A stretch of 64,000 nt of DNA from Pyrenophora tritici-repentis (taxonomy: Eukaryota; Ascomycota; Dothideomycetes; Pleosporales; Pleosporaceae), in the NCBI RefSeq assembly GCF_003171515.1, contig NC_089398.1, positions 1,178,001 to 1,242,000 of the forward strand, in the 5' to 3' direction. The position numbers and the translations under genes are program-made. The notes under the pieces were generated by a model that worked only from the letters and a program-made list of their open reading frames with translations, was not told the DNA's origin and searched no databases. Positions 42,655 to 52,902 of the stretch are shown piece after piece. Each line of letters opens with the position of its first letter. Position 1 is the stretch's first letter.

Positions 42655-42945
42655 TTAGTAGCCTACCGCTCTCTGCTCCGCACTCATGGAGTAGTATCTC
42701 GGTCTCGGCTTCATCCTTGGTCGGCGTTGTTGGCTCATTCCATCTACCTCGCGCTCTATCCTCAGCATCTCGCGCACCTTACCGTCGAAGGTGACGATGA
42801 TCTGGAAGGGGACTTGTGGCGAGGATATGGTGGAGGAGCTGGAGGAGGAGGATGAATCAAAGTACGATCCTCCTGATGACGACGTCGGTGAGGTGGGCGT
42901 GTTGAGTGGCGATTCGCAGCGCTGAGCATGGGGTTGTGCGTCCAT
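42655..42945 (-). CDS. Small protein, 96 aa, unknown function
   Basis: A 97-codon frame MDAQPHAQRCESPLNTPTSP is followed by a Ser run, then SSPQVPFQIIVTFDGKVREM, LRIEREVDGMSQQRRPRMKP and RPRYYSMSAEQRAVGY. The strand-rich middle and basic C-terminus look protein-like, and the upstream sequence has leader-like CA-rich composition. No family recognised, no signal peptide. Confidence 0.45.
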   Translation of the reverse strand: MDAQPHAQRCESPLNTPTSPTSSSGGSYFDSSSSSSSSTISSPQVPFQIIVTFDGKVREMLRIEREVDGMSQQRRPRMKPRPRYYSMSAEQRAVGY

Positions 42946-44854
42946 TTCGGGTATTTTTTGTATGCCGATCTCACGCGTTGTTGTTTGTTGTTGAGAAAGG
43001 GTCGGGCCGTAGATTGATGTCGCGGTGGGGCTTGAGAGTTTGGTTCGAGTATGGTATTGTGGTACAAACGTTCCTTGTTGACGATGATAATGATAAGGCC
43101 AAGTGATTTTGTTTGGGTTTGTTGAGTGGAGTAGTGGCTTTAATTTGGTCTGGTTGTCAAGGTCGCAAGGGGAGAGAGGCGACGTAAGACAAGGTAAGGC
43201 AGAATTGAATGCTCGGGGCTCTTAGACTTTAGGGCCGGTGCGGGACGATGGGAAAGCTGCGTAGGCCCTGTCAGTTTGTTTCATTGGGGATCATGCTTGG
43301 TACATGTGTCTGGGCCCGCCCCGGCGGAGTTGCTGCCAACAACATACCCACGGTCTCTCCTCTTTTCCAGTCCGTACTCTGGGCCTCGTACCCGGTCGGA
43401 GTTTTCTCGTAATCAATACAAATGTGATGCAAATAAGTAACTATGCCGGGCTCTGATCGACGTTGCTCAAATATATTTCTTTGTATAACCCTGAAGTTTG
43501 CTTCTGTTCGGGAAAACCTTTTTTATCATCAGTTGTTATTACTACCTCCTATATGCAAATCCAAATGTGGGCTGCGCTCTATAGGAAAACCGCGTCAGCG
43601 CTCGCATCGTCATCTCGGAGGCCCACTGTGGAACTGGTGGTTAGGCCAGCCGAGACCTTCCGCTGCGCCGTGGTCCAACCGTGGTTCAAGAGGCTCGTTA
43701 GGCGGTCATGTGGCTGGTGCGTTACTATGTATAGACACCGGACAAAGTACGTACTGCTGCGCTACTGTTTAGAAGCCATCAAAATACGTGGCGATGGACA
43801 GTGTTAGGACCGAAAAAGGTCTTGTAAACGACAGGTGATTGCTTGTGTTAAGGGCTCAATACGAAAAGTGCGGATCAACCTTTTCCGCCACGTTGGGGCA
43901 GTGCAGCACCCACGGGTCCGAAGCGGGGGAGATGAGGAAACCCCTGGTTGTCAGGTGGTGAGACAATTTCTTGCGCCGTGCGGAGGGCAACTTGGGCGCA
44001 TTGTTTTGTTTCTTGAGATGAAGGAGGGGATCGCCTTGTGTGTTTTACAGTGGTTTGGTGGGTACCCCTTCGGGAATTGGTGGGTGCTGGTCGGATGGCG
44101 AGCCGGGTAGTCTCGATCTCCCACTTTTCGATGCCTTCTAGACCTGACAAACTGCAAATCGCGACTTTTACGGTAGGCGAATACCTATCGCATTATTTTA
44201 TGATCATTCACCGATATCGCGTATCGGTTCATTGTACTGCGAGGCACCGCGTCGTAATCTCCGACGTCCTTCCCAAACATGCATGGTTCCAAGGCTTGTG
44301 GAAACCCCGAGTTCACAACACCATCGATATTTCGTCACGATCTGGCGTACTGTATGCCTGACCTGCGTTTCCATGTCCACATTCTCTGCATGGCTTGCCT
44401 GCGCAGATCTCTTCGTATACACCGTTCTACTGTTAGTAATGCATCGCTAATGCCGCCCTGCATCCAACCCCGCCATTCACATCACCAAGCGCCGTTTGAC
44501 CTGCAGATGCGGCCTCCAGAATGACGCCAACACTATGAGTGCGATGCCATGCACGGTAACCTTAAGTGAACATCAAATGTAGCCAAGGTTACAAGCTGCA
44601 TGGTGGGCAGGGCTTAGATTGCCCGGTTACCCGTCTTGTCTCCGCGGCGGTAGCTCGTTCACGACTTGGTTGGAGAAAAGCCGATGACGTTAGATTTTTG
44701 GGACTTATCATGTTTCTCTGTTCAAGTGGTAATTCCTGGGTAAGTTGGTTTGATAAGTAAAGAGTGTGTTTCATCTTTAAATCATGGCAGTTTGCTATTT
44801 TGTTGAGTGTTGAGCATTGTCTACTTGACACCGGTTATACCAAGGTGCACCGAA
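42946..44854. other. 1.9-kb gene-free region
   Basis: Short frames on both strands, none with a recognisable motif or plausible splicing. No MITE copy or RNA gene seen. Confidence 0.45.
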
Positions 44855-45331
44855 ATGGAGAAAACCAGTAGGCAGGAGCAAGGGGATGTCTCTCAGCATC
44901 GGAGTACGTCACATCTACCATTCCTAGGTAACCCACCACTTATCTCGATAGCGAGACACTCGACGGGCAACATATCTTCACCTCAAGATATGCCATCATC
45001 TCGCAAGCGCGCAGATTCACACCAGACCCACATATCGACACCACCACGAGCACTACAGTCATCCGATTCACGCCAACAGGCAGTCATTTCTGCCTATCTA
45101 AGATCCTCATACAATGACGATGATGCGCGAAGTCCGAACAGGTTATCATCAGCTGAACACCAATACACGCCTTCGTCAGCCCACCACTCCCAACAAGGCG
45201 CGATCAGGCGAATAAGTGGGAATTTCAACGCTCCAACAGATATTGAGCTAGAACGTCACAAAGACCACAAGAAAGGAGCGCGTGCTATACGAAAGCTGAA
45301 GAACACAATCAAGGGTTTGGCCAAGGCGTGA
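44855..45331 (+). CDS. Small Ser/His-rich protein, 158 aa, unknown
   Basis: Single exon from the ATG at 44855 (MEKTSRQEQGDVSQHRS); the frame is open 48 nt further upstream without better context. The body is disordered and Ser/Gln/His-rich; the C-terminus NAPTDIELERHKDHKKGARA and IRKLKNTIKGLAKA is basic and helical. No signal peptide, Cys or known domain. Its build (disordered head, basic helical tail) is like the 151-aa protein at 46862-47317, but there is no clear sequence identity. Confidence 0.45.
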   Translation: MEKTSRQEQGDVSQHRSTSHLPFLGNPPLISIARHSTGNISSPQDMPSSRKRADSHQTHISTPPRALQSSDSRQQAVISAYLRSSYNDDDARSPNRLSSAEHQYTPSSAHHSQQGAIRRISGNFNAPTDIELERHKDHKKGARAIRKLKNTIKGLAKA

Positions 45332-45719
45332 GGTTGGTAATTCAATGAGTACCTGCTTTTCTCTCCTGCTTACGCGCAATACCCGTGTCGTAACCTGCCA
45401 TATTCCACGCATTGTCCGCCCCGTAGACCCAGATACCCAACATTCTTGCCAGGTTTGCTTGTTTCAAAGTACATGATCTAGGCCGATTTCCAGGGCTGTT
45501 TTGAGCAACACGGCACGCGGGTGACATCATCGCGGCTCCGCGCCACCATCCGTCCTTGGCTTCCTCCACGCCAACGTGCAACCTAGTAGCCTTTATGACA
45601 GCAGTACCACTTTATTAGATTCTTAGTACAATAGCCTTTGAATTTCTTACTGGTAATAGGGTTCATACCGAGTTGGAACAATAAGTATCAAAATTACAAT
45701 GGTCGGTCTCTGCAATCCT
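45332..45719. other. Intergenic region
   Basis: 388 bases between two convergent small genes; nothing seen besides chance frames. Confidence 0.4.
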
Positions 45720-45908
45720 TTAAAACCTGTTGTTGCTTAGGTCGTAGCCGGGGTCGCAGGCCCATCTTGTGTCGGGGTAAATGCATCTATTAGCCGGCTG
45801 CTGGCATGTGCCCTGGATAGTATGCAATATTCCAGTCTTGGGGCATGGGTTTTTCAAGGCTTTGCTGAGCCCCACAAAGAGCACAACGACGAATATCTTG
45901 AGTTGCAT
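45720..45908 (-). CDS. Small secreted cysteine-containing protein, 62 aa (effector-like)
   Basis: From the ATG at 45908 the protein opens with a clear signal peptide, MQLKIFVVVLFVGLSKA, with probable cleavage after SKA. The mature part of about 45 residues has four Cys in NPCPKTGILHTIQGTCQQ and NRCIYPDTRWACDPGYD, enough for two disulfides. The frame continues 5' to 46007, but the signal peptide sets this start. Size, secretion signal and even Cys number are those of fungal small secreted proteins, which include antimicrobial and host-interaction proteins; no specific function is supported. It sits in a gene-sparse segment. Confidence 0.55.
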   Translation of the reverse strand: MQLKIFVVVLFVGLSKALKNPCPKTGILHTIQGTCQQPANRCIYPDTRWACDPGYDLSNNRF

Positions 45909-46861
45909 TGCGTTGGTAGTATTAGGTAATAGGTATGTGATATTCCAGAACGAATGGCGTGTAAAGAGAAAGCCGATGAAAAGAAGCGAATTCAAAACAT
46001 CACCCAACTATATGCTCTCCTGTGGGACTTCTACGGTGTTACTCCATATTGTAAATTTACCCAACAAGAGTGAATAAGGCGAGTAAACTAGCAGACCTGT
46101 TCTAGCCCTTCTCTCGGGTCAGCCCCCGTTCCATACTTCCCCAGGTATCCCGTCTGAGGAGGAAGGACTGTAAGTATACACGGCATTGGTGATGAGTGTG
46201 CTAAACTGAGGAGGGTTGGTTCCTAAGCGAACAGAACATGTATTTTGCCCAAGTAGAAGTCACTTCATACTGGTGCAGGAAGCCTGGGGGCAGGAAGCCT
46301 GGGGACGGCACGGCGTTATTTTATAGTTCTTTTCAGGGGAAAGGTCAACCTGCATGCTCAACTTGAGATTAGTTTGGGTTGGGTTGGGTTGGGGTATCAC
46401 ACAACCTTGGAATATTGTGCCGAATACAAAAATCAGACGCTCTGAAAGTAAATCAATAATTACCTAAGCGATATCGTACCTCAACTCTGGTGGCATTTTT
46501 GCTGCCTTGTAAGAATTCCATAGAAGACATTATCAGGTAAGGTCTGTAGCCACTCGATTCCTTGCCCGTTTTGGAATGCGGTGGCTGGGTCATGATGCCG
46601 CCCCAATGACGTCGCAGGTCACAGAATGACGTCGCCGGTCGCGGGATGACTTGCAGATGTGTGTCTGTTTCAGGCACATCATGTGCTTGGTTGAGTAGGC
46701 TACCGCTTAATGTCCTTGACCTGCATCATAATGCGCCAATAGCACTGATCGTCACCGAGGCGCTTGTAAAGTGTTCAAAAGGACACTTCTTTCCGCGTTC
46801 TATTTCATGCATACCATCAACACCCTAAAATCATAATTTGTTCCATTACCAAAACAAAATC
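45909..46861. other. Gene-free region with short G/T repeats
   Basis: Includes GGGTT x3-4 at 46376-46395, a 16-bp direct duplication near 46277-46304 (GCAGGAAGCCTGGGG), and a second short one near 46613-46645 (GACGTCGC.GGTC). No gene seen. Confidence 0.5.
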
Positions 46862-47317
46862 ATGGATCATTACCCCGAAGTCAGTGTTGACGAGCGCGAA
46901 TGTCCAGACTCAAGGATTTCTTCTCGTCACGACTCTGTGTCCTCTGTGGCCAAAGCAGCCGCTGCACATCAAAACCCGTCACAGAACCAGACAAAGCAAA
47001 ACGCACCTCAGAGATCGCTATCATACCATTCTTTCCCCTCTCCTTCGACACACGTTTCGGACCACGCCTCGTCTCGCTCCAACTCGAGTTCGTCTACCGA
47101 CCCCAACACTCAGCGCATCGAAGCACAGTATGTGCGGTATACGGATGCTCCGCCCCCTTATAGCGCAGAACAGTACAAGGGCAAGTCGCCAGACGAACAG
47201 AACAACATGAGGATGAAGGACTATGCAAAGGAGGTTTCGAGGATGATGACACGGCAGCTTGTAAGGGGGCTGAAGGCCGAGGAAAGGGAGAAGGTGAAGA
47301 AGCAAAGAACAAAGTGA
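46862..47317 (+). CDS. Small disordered protein, 151 aa, unknown
   Basis: Single exon from MDHYPEVSVDERECPDSRI. Ser-rich middle (SLSYHSFPSPSTHVSDHASS), then APPPYSAEQYKGKSPDEQNN, a PPPY motif of the kind bound by WW domains, and a charged helical tail (LVRGLKAEEREKVKKQRTK). An alternative upstream ATG at 46838 adds eight residues. No family recognised. Confidence 0.5.
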   Translation: MDHYPEVSVDERECPDSRISSRHDSVSSVAKAAAAHQNPSQNQTKQNAPQRSLSYHSFPSPSTHVSDHASSRSNSSSSTDPNTQRIEAQYVRYTDAPPPYSAEQYKGKSPDEQNNMRMKDYAKEVSRMMTRQLVRGLKAEEREKVKKQRTK

Positions 47318-47678
47318 TTGGGCTGGCCCTGTACTATACTGTATATGTGTGTGATTAGCGTAGCGATGGCGTTTGGTTATGGTTCCTGGAAGCGGCTGTG
47401 AGAGATTTGATGTCTTTCTGTTGTATATCACAGTTTTGGAGGTCACAAAATACCCACAAATCATATTCCTTGGACATGCTTTATTCTTGTTGTCTACCAT
47501 CTCAGTCATTTTTTTCTTTTCTCAGTCATGATTCCTCTTGCAGGTACCGCAGGGCCATAACTAGCGGCGTATCAACGAATACGAATGGGCTTGGCCTCCA
47601 TATCAGAACCAACTCTAATTGACGCGGTATGGGCGTCATATCCCCATTATCGATGCTAAATATCCGAATAACATCTTT
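47318..47678. other. Intergenic region
   Basis: 361 bases with T-rich stretches; nothing seen. Confidence 0.4.
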
Positions 47679-48322
47679 TTAGCTTTGAACTTCCGCTTCG
47701 ACATATGGGTAGTTCAGCGGATCGTCTTGAAAGGGACTGCTTTGGTGGAGGAGGGGGGTTATGACACGCACATCTGGGAAGATTTTGGTTAACTGGTCTG
47801 CAACCTGTAACGTGCGCTTCCAGATATGTAGATTTTAGTACAAGGGTTCAGATTTGTTCATGCTGGGTGAGATGGCAACTGCGACTTTGCGCACGAAGCT
47901 TGCGCACGAAGCTTGCATATCGAGGAGACAGTGGTATGATGAAAGGCCCAGGTCCTCTCATGGAGTTGAGGAATTGGAGGGGAAGAGCATAGAGGACTTT
48001 CGCATGATGCTGCAATTCTGATGCTCAGTCACGCCGCATGGGTTGGGTCCATATGTGGTGTTTGAGTATCCCATTGAGTTGTAACGAGTAGGGGTTTATT
48101 CCGGTGGAGAAATCTCTTCGTCCAAGTAAATTCATCGTGGAGATGATCGTAATCTTCGGACAAGGGCAAATTGTTGTCATTTGAATCTTTCCAATGGAGT
48201 CCAGTACGTTTGAATTCATCGCATATGAAGCCGTAGACCATGTTTCTGAGCTTAAGTGGTAACTTGAGGAAACTAACATCAGAGATCAGCTTTGCAGGTT
48301 TCACGTCGTCTTTGTATTCTTC
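47679..48322 (-). pseudogene. Decayed gene of a fungal LRNxIY (F-box-like) family
   Basis: The first part reads LISDVSFLKLPLKLRNMVYG and FICDEFKRTGLHWKDSNDN, the LPxxLRNxIY pattern common in large fungal families, then ends in a stop at 48029. Coding sense continues in other frames: LQHHAKVLYALPLQFLNSM and PFIIPLSPRYASFVRK; then, after a 13-bp tandem duplication (47889-47914) that shifts the frame, VAVAISPSMNKSEPLY; then an in-frame TAA (47837-47835); then LHIWKRTLQVADQLTKIFPD to a stop at 47681. A 52-nt intron (48374-48323) could link it to an upstream exon to 48722 with a hydrophobic segment (LLVVVVYSSLVVLLG). I do not restore the reading. Confidence 0.55.
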
Positions 48323-48992
48323 CTATGGAATGATCAGCATAATTATATATCGTTTTCAACATGGGAGTACACACTGAACGGGGGAAAGCAAGGCTGAATG
48401 CATATTCTCTGGTCGGAGTAAGGTTGCCGCGGGGTAACTGCAAGTGAACATCTTGACATCTATCAGCAGCAGTCCATATGAACTCGTCGCGAGATAGATA
48501 GCAGTAGATACAAGCGTATTTAGTGATAGTATTCATCATAGAAGGCAGCGTGCTAGTACAATCACAAGGCTGGGTCATGGTGGAAATACTTTTAGTAGTA
48601 TCGGCCGTCGAACCTAAAAGGACGACTAAGCTACTATATACCACCACTACTAATAGTTTGCTCGCTAGAAATGCTTGTGTTATCACGCGATCAGTCTCCT
48701 GCAACTTTGCGCGTGCTGTCAAGGAGACAGACGGGTAGGACTAGAAGGGCTTACTCAGCATTAGCGACCTCGGGAGATGCCTTGGAACAAGACATGCCAC
48801 TTTAATGACGTAAGCGGCATCTTCACGCGCGTCTACCTATGAGTAGCAATACAATGTATTGCCGCGTTGACCCTGTTGTCGCAATAATGCAGTATCATTT
48901 GATCCATACTGACGCCGTAGCCACCTCAGCTGACAAGACGCTCATTACGAGGTAGCGCAGCAACGCCGTTGAACACAATAGCTCAACTGTCA

Positions 48993-50249
48993 ATGGAGCC
49001 GCCCCATAGACCAGGCGCCGCGCGCAGAGCTAGACGCAATAAAACGTTCCACCCCGCCCGCGAACCGGGGAGACATGAGGCACGTCTGCAGCTCGAACAT
49101 GATGGTGCCACCGGCCCTCTTCCGTTCCTGAACCCAACCCGAGCGCACTACCGCCACGGGGCACGGCCTGATGCTCGGTTCAAGTGGACCTCGCGCAACG
49201 ACCGCAAAGGACGGCACGCAGTAGTCATCGATACAAAAAATACCTCGGCCATATCAAAGCATACCACGCCACGCCCAACTTCATCGATTCGCACCGTCGC
49301 TCGCAACATCTGGCGTATGCTCACATACTGCCCCGTATGGGACGTTTCCTACGATGTCGCCTTTGTCTTTACACTAGGCAGCGTAATATGGGTGATCAAC
49401 GCCTTCTTCGTCTACCTGCCATTGGTACAGCCAGGTACCGAGTTCAAGACCGAGGAGCTGTATGGTGGGGGTATAACTGCGTTCATTGGAGCGACTGTAT
49501 TTGAGATTGGGTCGGTCCTGTTGATAGTAGAGGCTGTGAATGAGGGTAGATCTGGTTGCTTTGGGTGGGTGGTTGAGCAGGCCATATCGCATCAAGAAGA
49601 GGTGGGCGGCGGCATGATATGGCCATCCAAGTCGCACTGCACACACCCTCATACCAGACAATATGGCGACGGAAGTCGACATACATACGCTTCGAATCGC
49701 GAACAGCGGGCACAGCAGCATTTGTGGGTTTGGTGGCCGACGACCGAGGAACTACGGACTCACTACATTCACAATTTCGGTTTCCTAGCTTCTTTATCGC
49801 AGCTGCTTGGCGCATCAATCTTCTGGGTAGCCGGTCTCACTGCATTGCCTGGGATTTACAACAGGATTTCAAAGCCCATTACAGTCATCTTCTACTGGAC
49901 ACCACAAGTTGTTGGCGGCTTAGGATTCATCATCTCCGGTTGCCTCTTCATGCTCGAGACACAGTCCAAGTGGTGGAAGCCTGCACCACGGACACTAGGC
50001 TGGTGGATAGGGGCTTTTAACTTGGTAGGTGGCATAGGTTTCACCATGTGTCCAGGATTTGGATATGACAGTAGCAGCTGGACGCAATACCAGGCATCTC
50101 TCAGTACCTTCTGGGGCAGTTGGGCATTCTTAATTGGCAGTGCCCTGCAGTGGTACGAAAGCCTTGAGAAGTTCCCCGTGGAATCTGACAGATGCTTGAA
50201 TGGTGGTAGTGATGTCGTAGATGTGCATACGAGGAAGGAGCAATCGTAG
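48993..50249 (+). CDS. Multi-pass integral membrane protein, unknown function
   Basis: Single exon, 418 residues from the ATG at 48993 (MEPPHRPGAARRARRNKT); an upstream non-ATG extension is ignored. A basic N-terminal 110 residues is followed by about six to seven hydrophobic segments: VAFVFTLGSVIWVINAFFVY, GGGITAFIGATVFEIGSVLL, FLASLSQLLGASIFWVAGLT, PQVVGGLGFIISGCLFML, LGWWIGAFNLVGGIGFTM and STFWGSWAFLIGSALQWYE. The repeated pattern G(x)xFxxGSxxxxxE and the WWPTTEELRTHYIHNFGF loop are typical of a fungal integral membrane protein family without known role. No transporter motif recognised. Confidence 0.7.
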   Translation: MEPPHRPGAARRARRNKTFHPAREPGRHEARLQLEHDGATGPLPFLNPTRAHYRHGARPDARFKWTSRNDRKGRHAVVIDTKNTSAISKHTTPRPTSSIRTVARNIWRMLTYCPVWDVSYDVAFVFTLGSVIWVINAFFVYLPLVQPGTEFKTEELYGGGITAFIGATVFEIGSVLLIVEAVNEGRSGCFGWVVEQAISHQEEVGGGMIWPSKSHCTHPHTRQYGDGSRHTYASNREQRAQQHLWVWWPTTEELRTHYIHNFGFLASLSQLLGASIFWVAGLTALPGIYNRISKPITVIFYWTPQVVGGLGFIISGCLFMLETQSKWWKPAPRTLGWWIGAFNLVGGIGFTMCPGFGYDSSSWTQYQASLSTFWGSWAFLIGSALQWYESLEKFPVESDRCLNGGSDVVDVHTRKEQS

Positions 50250-50655
50250 TGGTGGTCTTCAGTTGTTGTTGCTCATTTAGATTCGTTCGTGCCTTCCCAA
50301 TTTTAGCAGTGTTTTGGCGCACTCCAAGTCGTCACTTCCTCCACATTCACTGCTCCTCCACATGGGTGCGCAATTAGACGGCACGTGGCCAATGGGTAAC
50401 ACGTGATACAACACGTCGCGCCACCTTGGCGTTGCATCGTCCAACTCTGGAGCATTTGTGTGAAACGAAAGAGTCACCTCACGTTGATCACTTGCTGTTG
50501 GGGCCTTTCACTCACACGGGGGTACAGAGATTACAAATAGTGCTACGCCTTCGTCTCCACTAGCACCCAAACACTTTTCTTCGCCTACACCCGTCTGCCG
50601 TGGATTCAACCACAGGTTCGAGCAGTACATTACCTACCACACGGGCAGACGTACA
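50250..50655. other. Intergenic region
   Basis: 406 bases between two plus-strand genes; the promoter of the MFS gene is expected. Nothing else seen. Confidence 0.45.
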
Positions 50656-52279
50656 ATGTACCGGAAGGAAGAGCTACCGAGTGTCTATAGCCACCCCGAT
50701 TCGAGCGTCGCTTCCAGTGCAACCCAGGTCGTCAAAAACTTCTTGAGCGAGAACGACTCGAACATAGTCAACTGGCAAGGCGAGAACGATGCGGCCAATC
50801 CAAGGAACTTCCCTTCATGGAAGAAGACGATCAACATCGCATGCATCTTCTACTTGTGTCTTGTATCGTACGTATCACGCCTTGCTCCAATCGTTGTTGT
50901 TTACTAATATATGACAGACCTTTCACCTCCTCTGTAGTTGCACCAGCTATCCCGGATATCATGGCCGATTTTGCCTCCACAGATGCCTACCTTTCCGCCT
51001 TCGTACTCAGCGTCTACGTCTTGGGCTACGCTTTTGGTCCGCTACTCATCAGTCCTCTTTCGGAACAATATGGTCGACTGCCACTATACCATGCAGGCAA
51101 TGTGCTCTTCACAGTATGCACTCTGGCCTGTGGACGCGCAAACTCGCTCGGTATGCTAGCGGTCCTGCGTTTCCTTGCAGGCGCAGGTGCAAGTAACGTA
51201 TTTGCCCTGGCACCATCCAGCCTTGCCGATCTCGTAGCAAAGGAAGAGCGTGGCCGAGCAATGGCATTGGTAGGCATGGCATACAATCTCGGTCCTGCAA
51301 TTAGTCCTACAGCAGGCAGCTACCTCAACGCAGCCCAAGGCTGGCGATGGGTATTCTACCTTACCGGAATTCTCGGCGGAGCAGGTACACTGCTCAGCAT
51401 GATCTGCATGTCAGAGACGTACGAACCAGTCATTCTTCGGCGCAAAGCGGCACATCTCCGTAAACAGACGGGTGACAAGACGTTGCGAGCCAAGTCGGAC
51501 ACTGGACCCGGAGCGAACAAGATCAAAGCTTTCCGCGAAGCGATGGTCATGCCCTTCGCTATGCTATTCTTTTCGCGTCCAATCTTCTTCACCTCGCTAC
51601 TCACAGCTGTCGGGTACGGGTATGTTTACATTTTGTACACCACCATTCCCAGCACGTTTCTAGAGACGTACCATTGGGCTCCAAAGAAGCTTGGCCTGGC
51701 ATACCTGGGCACTGCTGTTGGAAACCTCATCGGCATGGTCGGAGCTAGTGTAATGAGCGACAGCCTCGTCAAGCGTAGAGCACTCAAAGACGATACGCGG
51801 CCTGAAATTCGACTGCTCCCCATGATTTTCTGGTGGCCGCTCGTGAGCGTCGGGTTGTTTATGTACGCATGGACAGCTCAACATGCTGTGCATTGGATCG
51901 CCCCGTTGATTGGAACTACGATCTTTGGTATGGGAGCCATGAGCGCTATTGTAAGCTCTTTTGAATGACTCCACATTTCGGGACATCATCAGCTAACGCG
52001 ACACAGTTCTTCACTGGCACTTACATTCTCGACGCTTATCCTCTTCACTCTGCTTCCGGCATGGCTGCTTGCTCAGTCATGCGCTCACTTATCGGTGGTC
52101 TGGCGCCTCTATTCTCGCATAAGATGTATCAGGATCTGGGGGTTGGCTGGGCGTTCTCGCTACTCGCTCTCATCGCCCTTGCATTCGCACCTGTGCCGGT
52201 AGTGTTCTATAAGTTCGGTGAGAAGTGGCGGGGACAAGAGCGCTACGGTGGACGAGTTGTAAGTAAGGCAACTGCTTGA
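50656..52279 (+). CDS. Major facilitator superfamily transporter (DHA1-like)
   Basis: Three exons, 50656-50867, 50918-51950 and 52007-52279 (introns 50 and 56 nt), give 505 residues. The cytosolic N-terminus holds VNWQGENDAANPRNFPSWKK, the NPxNxPxWKK entry motif of fungal DHA1 drug:H+ antiporters. Then follow TSSVVAPAIPDIMADF, GPLLISPLSEQYGRLPLY (motif A), VLRFLAGAGASNVFALAPSS, GMAYNLGPAISPTAGSYL (motif C region), GWRWVFYLTGILGG and, in the second half, about six more helices ending FYKFGEKWRGQERYGG. About 12 helices in total. Family knowledge: such carriers export drugs, toxins or polyamines from the cell; the substrate cannot be read. No neighbouring biosynthetic genes are seen. Confidence 0.88.
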
Positions 52280-52902
52280 TCCTGTAGACAGAGCTGGATT
52301 CACATATGTGAAGGTTTAGTGAGAGTGTGGGTGAGAAAAAATAACACGAGTTACTGTGTATGTGGCAGACAGCAAATTAGCAGGCCACGATCGCAGAGTG
52401 AAGCCATATGTCATGTAGATGCTACGTTTTTATACAATGGCAACTTCTAATCCGCTGCATCTTCACTTCCTCAGAATGTGTGCCTGCCATTGCTCGATTT
52501 GACGCGGACCCTGTTTGCTTTATTGAACATGAAGCTCACATCTTCACAACGTCTGTTCTCACGTCTCATCTCTTTTTTTGCAAATCAACCCTCACACTAG
52601 CTCTGTGAGATACATATACCAAATAAACATACAATCACTGTACATCAGGCGTGTCAATATTTCCAGGAACTTGGCAAGTCAAAGGGTCATTGCAGTACGG
52701 TCGTGGGTTATGTGGTAGCGAAGTCCACATTTACCAAAGAAGGGACTCTTGTCTGGGAAACTCACACTCCATCCCACCCACTGAAGGTCACCATTACCGT
52801 TACAGCTTGCACGCGTGTCGTCTTCGTCGCCTTTATTCACAACGCCGGGACTCGAATACGAAGCAGTCTTTTGTTCGGCCTTGTGTCTCTCGGAAAGGCG
52901 AT
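52280..52902. other. Intergenic region and 5' leader of the BTB gene
   Basis: The frame of the BTB gene is open upstream to 52651 without an ATG of good context. Nothing else seen. Confidence 0.45.

Noticed and set aside
46376..46395. GGGTT repeats as telomeric remnant
   Set aside because: Only three to four units and not the TTAGGG sequence; chance or simple slippage is enough.
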